The translations under genes and the position numbers were made by a program. From Echinarachnius parma (lineage: Eukaryota; Echinodermata; Echinoidea; Clypeasteroida; Echinarachniidae), in the NCBI GenBank assembly GCA_037951105.1, contig JBAMJV010007160.1, forward strand, positions 62,001-126,000: a DNA stretch of 64,000 nucleotides. Direction: 5' to 3'. Under the pieces are notes generated by a model that worked only from the letters and a program-made list of their open reading frames with translations, did not search any database and was not told the DNA's origin. Positions 1 through 12,409 of this stretch are shown here, piece by piece. How positions within the stretch are numbered: position 1 is the stretch's first letter; every line of letters starts with the position of its first letter.

Positions 1-1025
1 ATTTATTTTTTCATTTTACATAAAAATATTGGGCAAATACAGGCTCAAAAATGATGACTTTTCCTTGACAGTTTGAGAAAATTCAGAGACCAAACTATAC
101 ATCTTACAATTTTTGCGTCTAAATGATTTTATAATCATCGTAAAGCGTAATTAATATTCTTTCAGATTATGTACTTGCTTATTTTATTCATTTGATAATC
201 GGGTCAGGAGCCAACAAAATATGCCTCGATGTCATCCACGAAGACAAACATTTTACCGGAGATCGCCAGATCGTAAATTGCGCGCTCTGATTGGTCAACG
301 TTCTGAGTGACGCATCCGCGCTCACACGGTCTGCTTTAGTCCCATGTATAGAGCACACCGCGTCGATGTGCTATTAGTCCCACGTATATACTTTGTTGAG
401 GTTTCATTTGTGATCGTGTCGGCGTATATATTCGAATGATTGGAAAACAGGAATCGAACCTTGTTTGATGCATTTTATTCGTATATACATGCGGTTGATT
501 CATTCAGATAAAAGTTATGGTGGTCCTGCACCTGCATTCAACTTATTATTCTGTATTTATTGTGTTGTTTTTATTTAAATAATTCCCGAAGAAAATAATA
601 ATGATAATAATTACACACTGTGACTAAGCCTAAATTGGTAGCTAAAGGTAGATTTAGTTATTTATTAACTCATAAACTGCTGAAAATCTGTGTATAGTAT
701 AGTACCACAAAATGCTGAGCATTTTAGGTAGAGAGTGGAATTTGTACTTCAGTTACCTACATATTTTTTTATAAAATCATAGGAAGGTGATATGGTTGTA
801 AATGAGGTATTTGAAAAGGCATGACATGTCCTAAATTATGAACTATATTTTGTGGGCATGTGATGCAATTTGACACCCTATTACATAACATTTATTTCAA
901 AGAAGTATATAAGACTTAGTTGTGTATTAGTGATCTTTCTTACAAAACCATACCAGGCTCATTATTTTTTGTTTATATATAATTTTGTTCATATTTTTGG
1001 TACCGGGTGTCAAATTACTCCCCAA
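1..1025. other. AT-rich non-coding stretch
   Basis: No supportable exon is visible. Open frames are short and lack splice context or protein-like composition. A word around 197-217 (AATCGGGTCAGGAGCCAA) recurs at 4388-4405, and the preceding bases of both copies also share TTTTTGCGTCT, so the left edge is probably part of a diverged dispersed repeat. Confidence 0.5.
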
Positions 1026-1188
1026 AAGTCGTCAGCTGTGTATGTTAATAAAGTTATCATCACCATCAACATCATCTCATCATTGATATAATGATGAGAT
1101 GATGTTGATGGTGATAACTGTATGGCGAAAAAAGGGGGAGATTATAGTAACAGCAATGAACTTTACTGACATAAACAGCTGACGACTT
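1026..1188. repeat. Nested inverted repeat (foldback)
   Basis: Outer arms 1026-1055 and 1159-1188 are reverse complements with about three mismatches over 30 positions; both contain GTCGTCAGCTGT or its complement. Inner arms 1053-1083 and 1091-1118 are also complementary, apart from one 3 bp insertion, and are made of TCA/ATC-type microsatellite sequence. The piece can fold into a long stem and marks the start of the trinucleotide microsatellite to its right. Confidence 0.75.
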
Positions 1189-1194
1189 ATTTAT

Positions 1195-1690
1195 CATTGA
1201 CATCATTATTGACATCGTCACCATTGTCAACACCATCAACATTACCATCGTGATCATCATAATTATCAGCATCATCATCACCATCAACATCATAATTACA
1301 AATTAGCATCATCTTCATTACCATCATCATGCTTCGGATTCATCATCATCGTCATGAACATTGTCATCACGATCAACATTGTCAACATCTTCATCCTCAC
1401 AATTATTATCAACATTATCATCACCGTCAACATCATCACCATTATAATCACCACCGTAAATCATCTTCATGGTCACGATCATCGTCGGCATCATTATGAA
1501 CATTGTCATCATGATCAACATTGTCAACAACATCTTCATCATCACAGTTATTATCAACATTATCAACATCATCAACATTATCATCACCATTTGTCATCAC
1601 CACCGTAAATCCTCTTCATCGTCACGATCATCATCACGATCATCATCGGCATCATCATCGGCATCATCATCGCCACCATCATGGATTCAT
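1195..1690. repeat. Trinucleotide (TCA/ATC/CAC) microsatellite
   Basis: About 500 bp of imperfect TCA, ATC, CAC and AAC triplets. Open frames here encode runs of His, Ile, Ser, Met or Asp depending on frame, which is what a triplet repeat gives by chance. They are not annotated as genes. Confidence 0.9.
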
Positions 1691-2022
1691 CAAAGCCATT
1701 GTGATGATCACTTCAAAATCACAATAAATCCTATTATCAGTATTCAGAAAAAATAAATCAGGGTTGTACAAATGTTGTGAATATAATTTTTTTTAATTTC
1801 AAAAAAAATCACAAGCCAATTGATAACATAAAGAAAACAAACATGTATAACAAATAACAAAAGTGATTCCATGTTTTGTTTTCTCAATCACAGTTCTCTT
1901 GGGGGTGTTTTTTTTTCAGGAGTGTAATGTTATTCTATCAATTACTTTGTATGCTTTTGTCAGCAAGCATTACAAATACATTTATTTGGGTCTATGTCTG
2001 GAAATTTATGGCGAATAAGTTT

Positions 2023-2496
2023 ACCTACAGAAGCCCCCAAACTTGGACTTTTGTGTGCACTATATTTTGTTGAAATATATTATATATGATACAATACTTA
2101 CCATCTACTCCAAAACAAATATGTGTTAGATGTAACCTGCCACTAGATGAAAATTATGATTTGTAGCTCATTTCCCATGTAAAATCTGTGATTTCGGCAC
2201 CAGCCTGACTTCTTTCCGTGTCGTAGCGCGAGTTTTGATCGAAAGATGATCGCGCTTTGGTTTCCATTTAAGTCGCCCGCCTATTCCAATTAAACAGCAG
2301 ATCTGACGCGTTTCGTGGTACGGAAAAAAACACTAACTTTTACATGGGAAATGAGCTACAAATCATCATTTTCATCTAGCTACAAGTTACATCACATATG
2401 TGTGTCGTAGTAGATGGTAAGTATCGTATCATATAAAATATTTAAAAAACAAAATATAGCACACACACAAGTGCAAGTTCGGGGGCTTCTGTAGGT
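2023..2496. repeat. Long inverted-repeat foldback element
   Basis: Arms of about 165 bp (2023-2186 and 2337-2496) are reverse complements with scattered mismatches. The tips are ACCTACAGAAGCCCCC and GGGGGCTTCTGTAGGT; inner blocks share TAGCTCATTTCCCATGTAAAA and its complement. About 150 bp of unrelated GC-richer sequence forms the loop. No clear target duplication was seen at the tips, so the superfamily is undetermined. Confidence 0.85.
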
Positions 2497-4940
2497 GGTC
2501 GTAGAGCACCAGAAGCGCTGGCCCTCTGTAGAGTTAGGGGGGGGGGGAGCGTTTCTTTACTCCAGCGAACCTGGACACGACAAACCATTTCAATTCTGCC
2601 GAGGTGTAGGAGGCGGTGTGAAGGAGCTGTCCCAGTAGAGCTGCACATCTGGAGATCGAGGCGGGGGAAGGAGCTGTCCCAGCAGTAGACATGGTAGAGC
2701 TGCGAAACTGGAGGCCGAGGTGGGAGGAAGTTGCATCCTCATATCCTAATATAGAAAGAGGAAATAATTAACATAATGTAATTCAGATTTCAGAATACAT
2801 TATTTTTTATTGAGCCTAGCATTTCAGTAAAATGTACTATGTAATTCAGCAAATTATCAATGGAAACAAACTAACAATGCCTTATTGTACATTGCATCCC
2901 TCAAACCCTTCTCTACACAAACATATACACAAAAAAAAAAAGTCATACATGATTAACTATTGCTTAAAAATCATATATACTTATCCTAACTGACAGGGTG
3001 AGCAAATATCACGACCTGCATGTTACGATGATTGGGTAGCTGGGGTAACCATTGGTTGTAATTGGCTTAAACTCCAATTTCAAATGTCCATTCATCAGTG
3101 TACTTAATAATATATATAATATGAAACCTGATCAATATAGTGAACAATTATTTTGTAATAAATATTATTTACAAATTATATATCCTCACCAACTGTGGAG
3201 CACTGTGAAGTGAGCCATCATCATGACATGCTTGTTTATGTAGATGGTTGGGTAGCTGGGTGAGTTGGTGGGCGTGGGGGACCGACGTTTCCAGAACTGT
3301 CTCAGGAATACAGGGAGCTGCCACAACAAACCTGAAAAGGAACAAAATAATATGGGTAACAGAATAATGTAGTTAAGTCGAGCAGAGCCAGGGGCGATAA
3401 TACATAGCCAGATCCAAGGGCAATATTGTCATCACATATTCACTCGTTGTTTGATAAATCTGTTGTTTTTGCCTTTTGGGGGCCTCTTTTCAATTTACTT
3501 TATAACTAAGAGCCTTTGTTTTCAAATTCAATTACTTCATCTTTTTTCACTTGTACTTTTATCAACATTTCAGGAATTTTGTGTTCAAATAAAATTGCCA
3601 CGGTGTAAAATTAATAGAAATAATTTAAAATTATGGATAATTGGACAATTTAAAATTCAAGTTTAATGAATATTTAATGTCGAATGAAAAATGAAACTGA
3701 AAAGTAGGGTTTGGCATTCACATATTAATCAAGAATCAAAAGGATTCAGTCATTCAGTTTCACCTTTCAAGTCTCACTGTACTTTCAGTTTCAGAGTGAT
3801 GTATATTCTTACTATCTTAGTAGTCTTACAGTTTACATTCTTAATCTTAATCTTAATCTTAATATAATATTAATAATTTATGACTTATTTATCATGTTTA
3901 TTGACTGTTTTCACACCCCCATTCCAAAATTAAAACAAGAGAGAGTAAAGAGCTCGCTCGCCTTAATAATTATGGCTGAAGTCCGCTCAACACGAACTAG
4001 TCCTTCAATGGTAGTTACTGAACCGCAAACAAATGATAAACTGACATATTTATCATACTTCATTGTATTTTTGTTGTTGTCACACTCTCCGAAAATATAT
4101 TTTTAAACAGCACAAAAACGGGCGAATGGGACTACATACATTTCTTCACACCAACTTTCGCCCGGCGATTACACGGCAAAATGCGGAATTGTCGAGCCAT
4201 GACGGCACTGCTCATAGGCTGTGACGGTGTGAACTTCCGGCAAAAAGCTAATTTTCTCGTAATTTTGTCCATTTTGTATGATTAAAAAGTAAGTGACAAC
4301 ATTTTTGCGTCTCGAAGATTTTCAGATATGATGAACTATCGAATGTTTTTTTCGTCGGGACACAAAAACAATTTTGATACGATTCGTAATCGGGTCAGGA
4401 GCCAAAAAAGGAAATACCACTGCGAAAGTTAGCCTCAATATTCATTAAAACAGGACCCTAAATATAACAAATAATCAAAAGCGCAATAAATTCGCAAATA
4501 TATCATATTATATATCAAAATGAAGAGCAGAATCTGAAGAATACACTTACCCCTGTATGCTTCCATGATAAATGACGTCATTGGAGTGGTCACCTGATTC
4601 AACAGAGGGTGTCAGAGTCTCGCAAAATCTCGTAGCTCCGCTGGATCGCTGAAACTAACATTTTGAGTGCCGTGTGCAAACGAGATCCTGAAAGACCAGC
4701 CTTCATATAGCTCATTACACGGCGAGATGCGCGGTGACTGATTTTCATGGCATGCATAATCGACCCAGAAGCCAGCCAAGTCTCGTAATGAGATGCGTGC
4801 GCACGCGATCAATGACGTCATGCATACATTATCGTTCGCGAAAGGTACCGCTCGCTGGCTATGTGGACAGGGGATGTCCCCAGTGTTTACTGGGACAATG
4901 AGGGCAGCTGACTATCAGGCTTTTTTACAAGGCAATGGAG
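2497..4940. other. Non-coding stretch with a short minisatellite
   Basis: No gene is recognised. At 2620-2720 a GC-rich unit beginning GAAGGAGCTGTCCCAG occurs twice in imperfect tandem. The rest is AT-rich unique or diverged repeat sequence. Confidence 0.4.
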
Positions 4941-4941
4941 T

Positions 4942-4973
4942 AAGGGGTTAATGCAGCATGCTGTTAACCCCTT
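4942..4973. repeat. Short palindrome
   Basis: AAGGGGTTAA at 4942-4951 is matched by TTAACCCCTT at 4964-4973 with a 12 bp centre that is itself nearly palindromic. It could extrude as a small cruciform. No function is evident. Confidence 0.6.
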
Positions 4974-5694
4974 GTCTTGTAGGGGTGTGGAACACCCACT
5001 AGAAGGTCTGCCAGAGTTTCGGCAGGCCCCGCGCTGCGAGAGAGGTAGCTAGCTAGTGCGCCAACTGCCTTGTAAGTTGCACTCTTAAAAAGTGCCGAAA
5101 AGGAACGAAAATGCAAGATTATTACGATCGCACCTATTCTAGACTATCTATTATTTTACTTACATGTTTGCAAGGCTTTTAAAACAAATACGAGAACAAT
5201 TACCTGCAAAACGGCACAAAAATGCACTGATAATCTCGATATAATTTTCTAACTCGCTCGGACGACGGACCAGATGAACTGAACCTAGCACATTTTGTTG
5301 CCAATTTGTGAACGGGCCCGCGTAGACTACACTACACGTTAGTCGTTATATGATATCACTGCCCAGAAATTGGCAACGATCGCAAACGATCTGATTTTCT
5401 GCTATGTTCAATCGCTTACTGAAATTCTCGCTCGCGTAACAAGCGCTTGAGTGAATGTTTTACTTCGGAAAAAGTAATATTTTGTATAAAAACTGAGGTA
5501 ATACTGAATATTCTGTAACTATATTTCCGTAAATATTGTTTCATAAATCCAGCAAAGTATCGATACTCGTCATTTTATTGCCGTATAAAAAGATGAATTT
5601 GAGCGCGAAACACTGCATTTTTGCAGACCGCTGTATGAGATTTGATCGGATGAGGCGCAGCAGCGGTCCAACTGCCTGTGCTGGCCTGGCTGCC

Positions 5695-5745
5695 GCGCCC
5701 GCGGACGGCCGCCCGGACGGACGACCGGACGGACGACCGTGCGGG
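5695..5745. repeat. GC-rich tandem repeat
   Basis: Units related to CGGACGGACGAC repeat several times in a CpG-rich patch around 5640-5770. A CpG island of a 5' gene end is possible, but no exon with a convincing splice donor was found beside it. Confidence 0.6.
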
Positions 5746-5969
5746 CGAGGGTTGGGTGTACGGTGCGTGTTTCTAAAATTATATCGGAGATTTCCTCGTC
5801 TCCTCGAAGCGATTTAAGAGCGAGGATGCGCCTTTATTTGGCAATAATATTTGTTGTATTTGTGGAGACAAATAATCAAATAGGAATTATGAAAATGGTG
5901 TCTGCAAATATGGGGAAATTGTCATGAATTTATTGATTTTACACATGGCGGTATTATCTCATCAAAATT

Positions 5970-6045
5970 TTCGGGTGGCGCAAGTTTGAAGAATAAATTT
6001 ACGCGTGGCGCAAGTTTGAAGAATAAATTTACGCGTGGCGGCACC
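5970..6045. repeat. Short tandem duplication
   Basis: The unit GTGGCGCAAGTTTGAAGAAT plus TAAATTTACGC occurs twice in direct succession, followed by a small GTGGCGG/CCGCCAC hairpin. Non-coding. Confidence 0.75.
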
Positions 6046-6224
6046 GCCACGCGAAAACGGCCTGGCGAGAACGTTGCCCACATGTAATGGGGATGGGTGA
6101 ACTGGGCTTGTCAACTAGTATTAGGGATGCCGATCACAAAATCTAACTTTTGATTTCGGCACAATCATGACAAACAACTTACCAGACTGTAATCTCCGAA
6201 CACCAACATGTCCTCTCACCAAGT

Positions 6225-6420
6225 TTGAAGTTATTCCGACTGTTAATTGCTGAGATATTAAAGTGAATCATGTAAAGTGTCCAAATCCACGAAAATGACT
6301 TGGAGCTTCCTCGTTTCTCTTCTACCGTGTTGTTTAGCTTATGGTAAGAGAGGAATAAAATAGGGTTCGATTTTTTCAAATGTCCCTTTAGTATGAAGAT
6401 AATTATCATTTAAATATTTT
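6225..6420 (-). repeat. Fragment of TTAA-flanked MITE family
   Basis: Reverse-complement match by eye to the right half of the complete element at 46809-47157: both share the region reading as GAGGAAGCTCCAAG, the CGTGTTG/CAACACG block and the piece around AAATCGAACCCTA. It is a partial, diverged copy of that non-autonomous element. Confidence 0.65.
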
Positions 6421-6683
6421 ATTTCTAAAGCGTTAATCAACGTCTTAGGTGACCTTTGACCTTGTCGTGCCTGCTATATTGTGTCCGATCCCCGCCCGGC
6501 TATATTGCATACAGCTAGTCATAGACGTACGTTCGTAGAGAGCCGGTACGTACGTAATACGTGTATACGATACGCGTACAGCTACAGCGGTAGTAGTGAG
6601 CGAAGTACTGTGCATATTTGCATTGTGTACTAAATACCACTAGCAAATTTGTTGAAGAAACCGTTTGAGAATCTACAAATAAA

Positions 6684-6869
6684 ATGCGAATGAGAATGCG
6701 GCCTGGGAGGAGATCTAGAGGTTCATCAAGAAGAAAAAACAACAATTTGGTTGATAATTGAGATGCATGCAGAGCTGAGTCTGAGAAGCTGCAGGTGATC
6801 GAAGAGACGACACGCACGGTCATGCACCGCGGCCGGGACAGCTCAGCGCCGATCGAAGCCCCGTCTAAG
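6684..6869 (+). pseudogene. Possible first exon with an in-frame stop
   Basis: Not recognised as any known family. From the ATG at 6684 one frame reads an Arg/Ser-rich 25-residue stretch (starting MRMRMRPGRRSRGSSRRK), meets one TGA at 6759-6761, and stays open for 36 more codons (ending IEAPSK) to a good donor, AAG|GTACGT, at 6869/6870. The upstream 200 bp are CpG-rich and promoter-like. A single stop in an otherwise protein-like frame that ends at a donor suggests a decayed first exon, a sequencing error, or chance. No downstream exon was identified, so this is a weak call. Confidence 0.22.
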
Positions 6870-6926
6870 GTACGTCCTCCCAAGTCAAGAGCCCAATTAC
6901 AGAATCAGCAATTCAAGTTTGAGTGT

Positions 6927-7044
6927 AGATCGACAAATCTATCGCTTTCATGGTCTCTTTGACATTATTGTTGTCTTTTTCACTGTGAAAATGACAATGA
7001 TAATCATGTCAAAGAGGCCATGAAAGCAATAGATTTGCCGATCT
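6927..7044. repeat. Hairpin with about 38 bp arms
   Basis: Left arm 6927-6968 and right arm 7006-7044 are nearly perfect reverse complements (left AGATCGACAAATCTATCG, right ends in the complementary block GATTTGCCGATCT). The loop contains a second weak inverted pair. It resembles a tiny foldback transposon; expression is unknown. Confidence 0.7.
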
Positions 7045-8685
7045 AGTTATGTTGATATCTCTTTTGTTATTATGACTTACGATTATGAAATGATGGGCCT
7101 TCTCAAATTTGATATAGAATGGGTAATCCGTTTTTTGTGTTTTTTTATCGATGCTCATTTTTGATAATGTTAGGTCTATGGTCTGGAATGCACTGTGTCT
7201 GTGTAGTACTCGGTCTAACTCAAAAGACAAAAGTGAAATGTTGCAAAATAAAAAAATTATTGTCATTGTGAATTGTGGTGGTCAGGTGGTGCATTGGGTG
7301 GATTGATCCACCTCCCAATTTCAAATTTTTACTGGTCCGAGATGATACTTTAGCGGTCTTGACCTCGTAAAGTACGAAGAACCGTGGTCTCGGCCTCAAA
7401 AATGTCGAAAATTTTAAACCAATACTAAATCATACTCTCGGCTTCGGAAATGTTGTACGACTACGTCAAATATGTCAAACTTTCTGTACCGGCCCGCCGC
7501 CCATGTTGTTGCCGTACAAAGCCGCATAGCTCTGCTCCCTTGTGTGACCCACCTCACCCCCCCCCCCCCCCCCCCCCCCCCTCCGCCTCCATGGAAAATT
7601 CCGGCTAATCTGCAAATCTCTTACTTCAGGACAAGTTTTTTTCATTAGTCTAATGATTAGATATTAGGCTTGGCAATCAAAAACCTTGGATGATCAGTGT
7701 TTTCTTTTTGTCTTACATAAGGCAATTGACTTTCCATACCAATTGCCATCATTAAGCAACTTTTTGATTTTTATCCTCATTTTATAGCATTGGATGTGGC
7801 TGTTCTCTTCGACATTATACATAGAGGATTTCCGAGTACCGATAGAATGGACGTGCAATCTGCATGCTGACACGACTCACACGATTTGTGCTGGTGGTGA
7901 CCCCGATTGACTTATGGTTAAGGTAATTCATTGAGAACCTTTTTCTTGGACTGTGGACAGAGATAAATGATAGATCTGTGTTCTGAAACTAGAATTTCAT
8001 CTTCAAATTAGCAGGCAAAATCAATGAGAGTTTATTTTGGCATACCATTGTGTGTCAATTGCTATACTTGCACAAAGTGATCTCACTGGGATTCGAAACT
8101 GGGAAAACAACACAGATAAATGTCAGAGGAGGAAAGAATGTGCATTGAGCGCATATTTTGAAAACTTATCATGGGCTTGATTGTTATGTTATATAACAGA
8201 AAATCTCAATAAACAAGGGCCGACATTACTGGACATGAGAAAAGATTCACAATGCATTGTAGAATTTGCATTCCCTTACACCATTTTCAGAATGATGAAA
8301 ATTATTTTAGCATGATTTTATTTTGTATCTCTGCAATATTTTCAGAATGTGGACCTTAGATTTATTATTTTGCTTATTAGAGACAAATGCATTAGGCATA
8401 CTGTATACTGTATACCGATTGAAAAACAGATGAAAACTGCTACTGAAAAATTGACAATGGAATAAAATTAGAGTCAATAATTATAGTGTAGCTTCGATCC
8501 TAACAGCTGAATAACAAACTGAAGGGAAAATAACAAATTTGGTCCATGTTGATTAGAAATCAAATCCTATTTTTACTACATGAATACATGTTTGTGGTTC
8601 ATTTTGTGCAATAAGTGCACATGACTTACACATTACTATTTATCTGATTGCATTCCTTTTTTCACAAATCTCACCCTCTCTATAG
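7045..8685. other. Non-coding stretch, poly(C) tract
   Basis: No exon is supported. A poly(C) run of more than 20 bases lies near 7557-7580. The rest is AT-rich. Confidence 0.4.
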
Positions 8686-8689
8686 ATTT

Positions 8690-8845
8690 CTTCAAGACCC
8701 ATCAAGATTCTACACACCCACTATACCACACCACCCAGAACAAATAACCAGGCCGCCAACACCCAAGTTCTTGCAGACCCTTCAGTCGCCATGCTCATAC
8801 CCTGCGAGAAACGGACCCACAACGTCCATTAGCAAGGAACTAAGC
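8690..8845 (+). mobile_element. Decayed LINE reverse-transcriptase 3' fragment
   Basis: About 150 bp align by eye with 46261-46385 in the LINE fragment described below. Shared blocks include ACCACCCAGAACA, CCGCCAAC, GCAGACC and TTCAGTCGCCATGCT, in the same order and spacing. The frame is broken and the piece is truncated on both sides. It is therefore an older copy of the same family, which shows that family has inserted at least twice in this window. Confidence 0.7.
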
Positions 8846-8849
8846 TAGC

Positions 8850-10900
8850 AGGTTTTTGCAAACGGGGAATCCTGCAGTTCGTGTGCAAAATCAAGAACTT
8901 CCTACAGTAACAGCGGGCCGACCGTTCTTGGGTTTAAATCTGCGACACACTTTGGTCAGAATTATTCCGGTTATTATGCGACGGCACGATACAGCTCTAT
9001 GGTCAACCAATCAACATGCTTGTAGCGAGGTAAACATTCAGCACATTGCTATCATGTGTAGTACATAGACAATTAGTTGGCGTGTTAACAATACAAGCCA
9101 GCCATGCGTTGTCTATACATTGCTTGTGACAACGAGATGTGACGTCATGCAGTCTACGAATGTACGTCCGCCTTCACCAAATTAGCGAAACTGCTTGTCA
9201 ACGAAAGTTATTTGAGCGCGGTGAACGGGGCAATAGATCGCTCCCTGCGTCGTTGAAAGCTCTGTACGTCGCTGAGCGAAAACACCATAATATTGGAGCA
9301 GGACTTCTAGCGTATGAGACATGTTAGATGTGGACGTCGACCGTGGGAAGTGGCAGGGATGTTCGGCCAGTGATTGCCCACAGATCCCTCACCATGCTGA
9401 TGCCAAATTAACCCGTTCCCTACGAGTTTATGAAATCCCCATAGACTTTGTACACAACCCACTTGGTTCCTGTGGTCAAGGGGTTAAGGCCCTACCGATA
9501 AGGCCTTCAAATTGATATATAGCATAAACAGTTCATTTCTCAAATACAACTCTTTAGCATGGAATTATTCACGCACACATTTTGGCAAAAATTAACAAAA
9601 CCTTATTATAACAAGCACCTCGGGCACAATTGGATTGAATACCTTATGTCGGGTATCTTGTGTCTGGGCTTAAAAATAATAAAATACAAAGATCCTTGAC
9701 GTGTAAAATTATCATCGCTGTATCCGGTACCTCTTGTTAGGAGGTTCCACTGTATCAACAAAGATAAGTTTTGTTGCGGGAAGTAACAATGACCGAATAG
9801 TGCTCATAGCAACAATCTGTTATCTTTTTCAAATTCAATCAAAATAAATTTGATAATATATCTTTCATGTCTTCCCTATTACATGTGATAAAGGTAATTA
9901 TGATTTAATGAAAAAGGATGTTTTTAATTTGTAGTTCAAATCAGTGGGCAGTACGGTACCTCGTTATAAGCGAGCTAAACGGGGTTTCCCTGTATAGTGT
10001 ATGACATAAATTTATCATTTTTAAAACTCAAACAAACCATTGTTTTTCTCAGATGAAATACTAATAAATAATATGATTCAGAATAATTGTACAAGGTTAT
10101 TGATATAATGTATGATTGAAGTTGCTAATAACACCCATGAAGAAATGTGAGTGTGTATCACTATGCCAATTGTCCTTTTAACCCTCCTTTTGCTTGGATT
10201 CACAGAGGCTTCCCCTATTATGTGCAGGGTATTGAAGGGTCGGCCAACTCAATTGTATTTTTCATAGATCAGGATCAACCAAATGGCTAGGTGGACAATG
10301 TATGAGACACAATTATGCACAATGATCTGATATTTATTCTTTGTGTAATGTAGCTTTGTTTATTTTATAGTGATTTAGTTTTGTAAATTTTGTTGTTCCA
10401 ATTCATTCAAATTCGAATGTAACAATTGCTATATTGTATTGTTTATACTATGTATGTTTTGATGTTCAATGTACACTGATCCTTTCAGCACTGCTGCTGA
10501 TCAGTTTGAAATGTATACCAAAATAAATAAATAAATAAATAAATAAATAAATTCACAGAGACACTACATGATCTGCACACATCCAAAAGTTGAATCAATC
10601 ACCCAGTATTTCATTTTTTGTAACAGTTGCTTCTGCATTTATTGAAAAATTAAATACAAAGTATCCAAATAACAATAATTGCATATTGTTATATAATTGA
10701 TTTTCATAAAATGTGAAAATGCTGTGTAAATACACAAGTTATTCAACCATTTGCATTGCTTCAAATTTCAGGAATGTAAATCCTACTTCAAAAAAGTACA
10801 ATTTACCAGCATACACAAACAGGCGATTTTGTTAGTTTGAAATGTAAAAAATGCACACATAGTACCAGGTAAAGGGGGAAAACGGCTAGAAGCATGAAAA
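8850..10900. other. Non-coding stretch with an (AAAT)n tail
   Basis: No gene is recognised. At 10521-10552 a pure AAAT-type run follows sequence resembling a LINE 3' untranslated end (10330-10520), so a retrotransposon tail is possible. The blocks at 9735-9760 and 9955-9995 carry the words AGGAGGTTCCACTGTA and CCTCGTTATAAGCGAG, typical of mariner-type MITE ends, but no complete element was defined. Confidence 0.4.
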
Positions 10901-10904
10901 TGTA

Positions 10905-11072
10905 CAGTCAAACCTGTGTACCATGACTGCCAATCAAAGTGGCCACTGTAGAAAGGTGATCACTATAGACAGGTTCCATTACATTCCTTTTCTCTGCAAG
11001 GGATCATGTTTGGTGGCCATTATAGGCAGGTTTGCTGCTATAAAAAGGTGGCTGCTATAACAGGTTTGACTG
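10905..11072. mobile_element. Small TA-flanked MITE
   Basis: Terminal inverted repeats CAGTCAAACCTGT (from 10905) and ACAGGTTTGACTG (to 11072) are perfect and directly flanked by TA on both sides (10903-10904 and 11073-11074). The 168 bp length and TA duplication fit a Tc1/mariner-type non-autonomous element. It has no coding capacity. Confidence 0.8.
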
Positions 11073-11104
11073 TACTTGAATGTAAATGTGGGCTCTGTGT
11101 AGTG

Positions 11105-11155
11105 ATGTATCCGCAGAGTATGTGTGAGTGTGGGTGTGTGTGTGTGTGTGCGCAT
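11105..11155. repeat. (GT)n-rich microsatellite
   Basis: Interrupted GT dinucleotide run. Reading frames across it are low complexity. Confidence 0.8.
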
Positions 11156-11360
11156 GTTAGATACTAACACAAAACAGACTTGTAGTTATTTGCAACTGGT
11201 TGACATAAAAGATAAATAATGTGCTCACACTGTCTGAAAATCTATATTTTTCATTCACTGTGTTATTAAAAAATAAGGAGTACATGGGGAGCAACCTCTA
11301 CATGCAGTGATGTTGCCTGGGGGCGCATCCCCCCTAATAATTTGCCATAAAAATACAAAA

Positions 11361-11655
11361 CATCACATGAATAGATTGGGGGTATGACAGGGTGAAGGGT
11401 GGGGGATATCTCTCCTTTGCATAACTAGCATACTTCTAAAGATATACATACAAATAATCTACCCACATACCCTCCCCAAATGTCGCCTATATATAGACAT
11501 GCATATAAACATCACAGGAATAGATTGGGGGTATGACAGGGTGAATGGTGGGGGATATCTATCCTTTGCACAACTAGCATACTTCCGAGGTGATACATAC
11601 AAAAAGTCTACCCACATACCCTCCCCAAATGTAGCCTATATATTATAGACATGCA
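11361..11655. repeat. Two-copy tandem duplication, about 149 bp unit
   Basis: Unit 1 (11361-11509) and unit 2 (11510-about 11655) both begin CATCACA-GAATAGATTGGG and run in parallel through TATGACAGGGTGAA, GGGGGATATCT and ACCCACATACCCTCCCC, with roughly ten differences. A recent local tandem duplication of non-coding sequence. Confidence 0.85.
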
Positions 11656-12064
11656 TGTAGGGTGTATGCCTGTTTCTATAATGGTTTCAATCATGTGGTC
11701 CCGAGGTCATGCTTTCTTGAATTCTAGTATATTCCAAGGTAAGGAACACACTGCACATTTTTTCGAGTGAAAAGTTGCAAAAGCTCCCTACTGTGGGAGG
11801 GTCGATAGTGCGATACCCCTCCCACACCATCCACCATCCCTGCTCCCTTCCACGACCCCACCCCCACTTTTCAAAATAGTCATGCCACTGCAAGAAAGCC
11901 AATAATGTATTATACAGGGGGAACATTCTGTAGAAAAAAATATACGGTGTGCCCCCTTTCAGTCTGACCCGCTATTCCATTGTCTCCATGAAAAATGAAT
12001 ACACAATATGGCGGATGTTGCCTACTATATGAGAGTGGGAGAGTGAGTAGTTATATAAGAAAAT

Positions 12065-12331
12065 TTGAAAGAGAACAATGGAAATTCAGAATATGCGTAC
12101 GTGGGGTTGCTTTTATTTGGTAGCTACGGTAGCTGTAGTTATTACGTTCACGCCCAGGCCACCCGGCGGGCGCGCAACGGGCAACGCGATCACGGGCTGA
12201 ACCTCCCAGATAGACACGGCAGCGCAATTCAACGAGTCGATGTACCCGCGACTGTTGAGCTGAGCCGATGTGTACATGTACGGGTGCGCATATCAACGGC
12301 CGCGGACCATCATTCCTGTGACAAATTTACG
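12065..12331 (+). other. Candidate exon, unidentified
   Basis: Not recognised. A frame from ATG 12065 is open for about 89 codons up to a donor-like ACG|GTAAGC at 12331/12332 in a GC-rich, CpG-containing patch. An overlapping frame from ATG 12078 gives a 40-residue peptide with a hydrophobic stretch (CFYLVATVAVVITF) like a signal anchor, ending in TGA at 12198. Only one of these could be real, and neither shows a family signature. It could equally be a 5' untranslated exon or chance. Confidence 0.2.
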
Positions 12332-12409
12332 GTAAGCCATCAGTTTTCGGTGATAAAATATGAAATCAATATTCCCTTTTTTCACGAGGTAAACGGTTTT
12401 CGTTTTCTT

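Noticed and set aside
1327..1756. Overlapping His-, Ile-, Asp- and Ser-rich frames
   Set aside because: Trinucleotide repeat artefacts present in several frames at once.
6515..6883. 122-residue minus-strand frame
   Set aside because: It is antisense to a more exon-like plus-strand frame, starts at the end of that exon's donor and shows no domain.
11304..11891. Possible terminal pair GCAGTGATG... and ...TGCCACTGC around the 149 bp tandem repeat
   Set aside because: Too short and imperfect; no target duplication.
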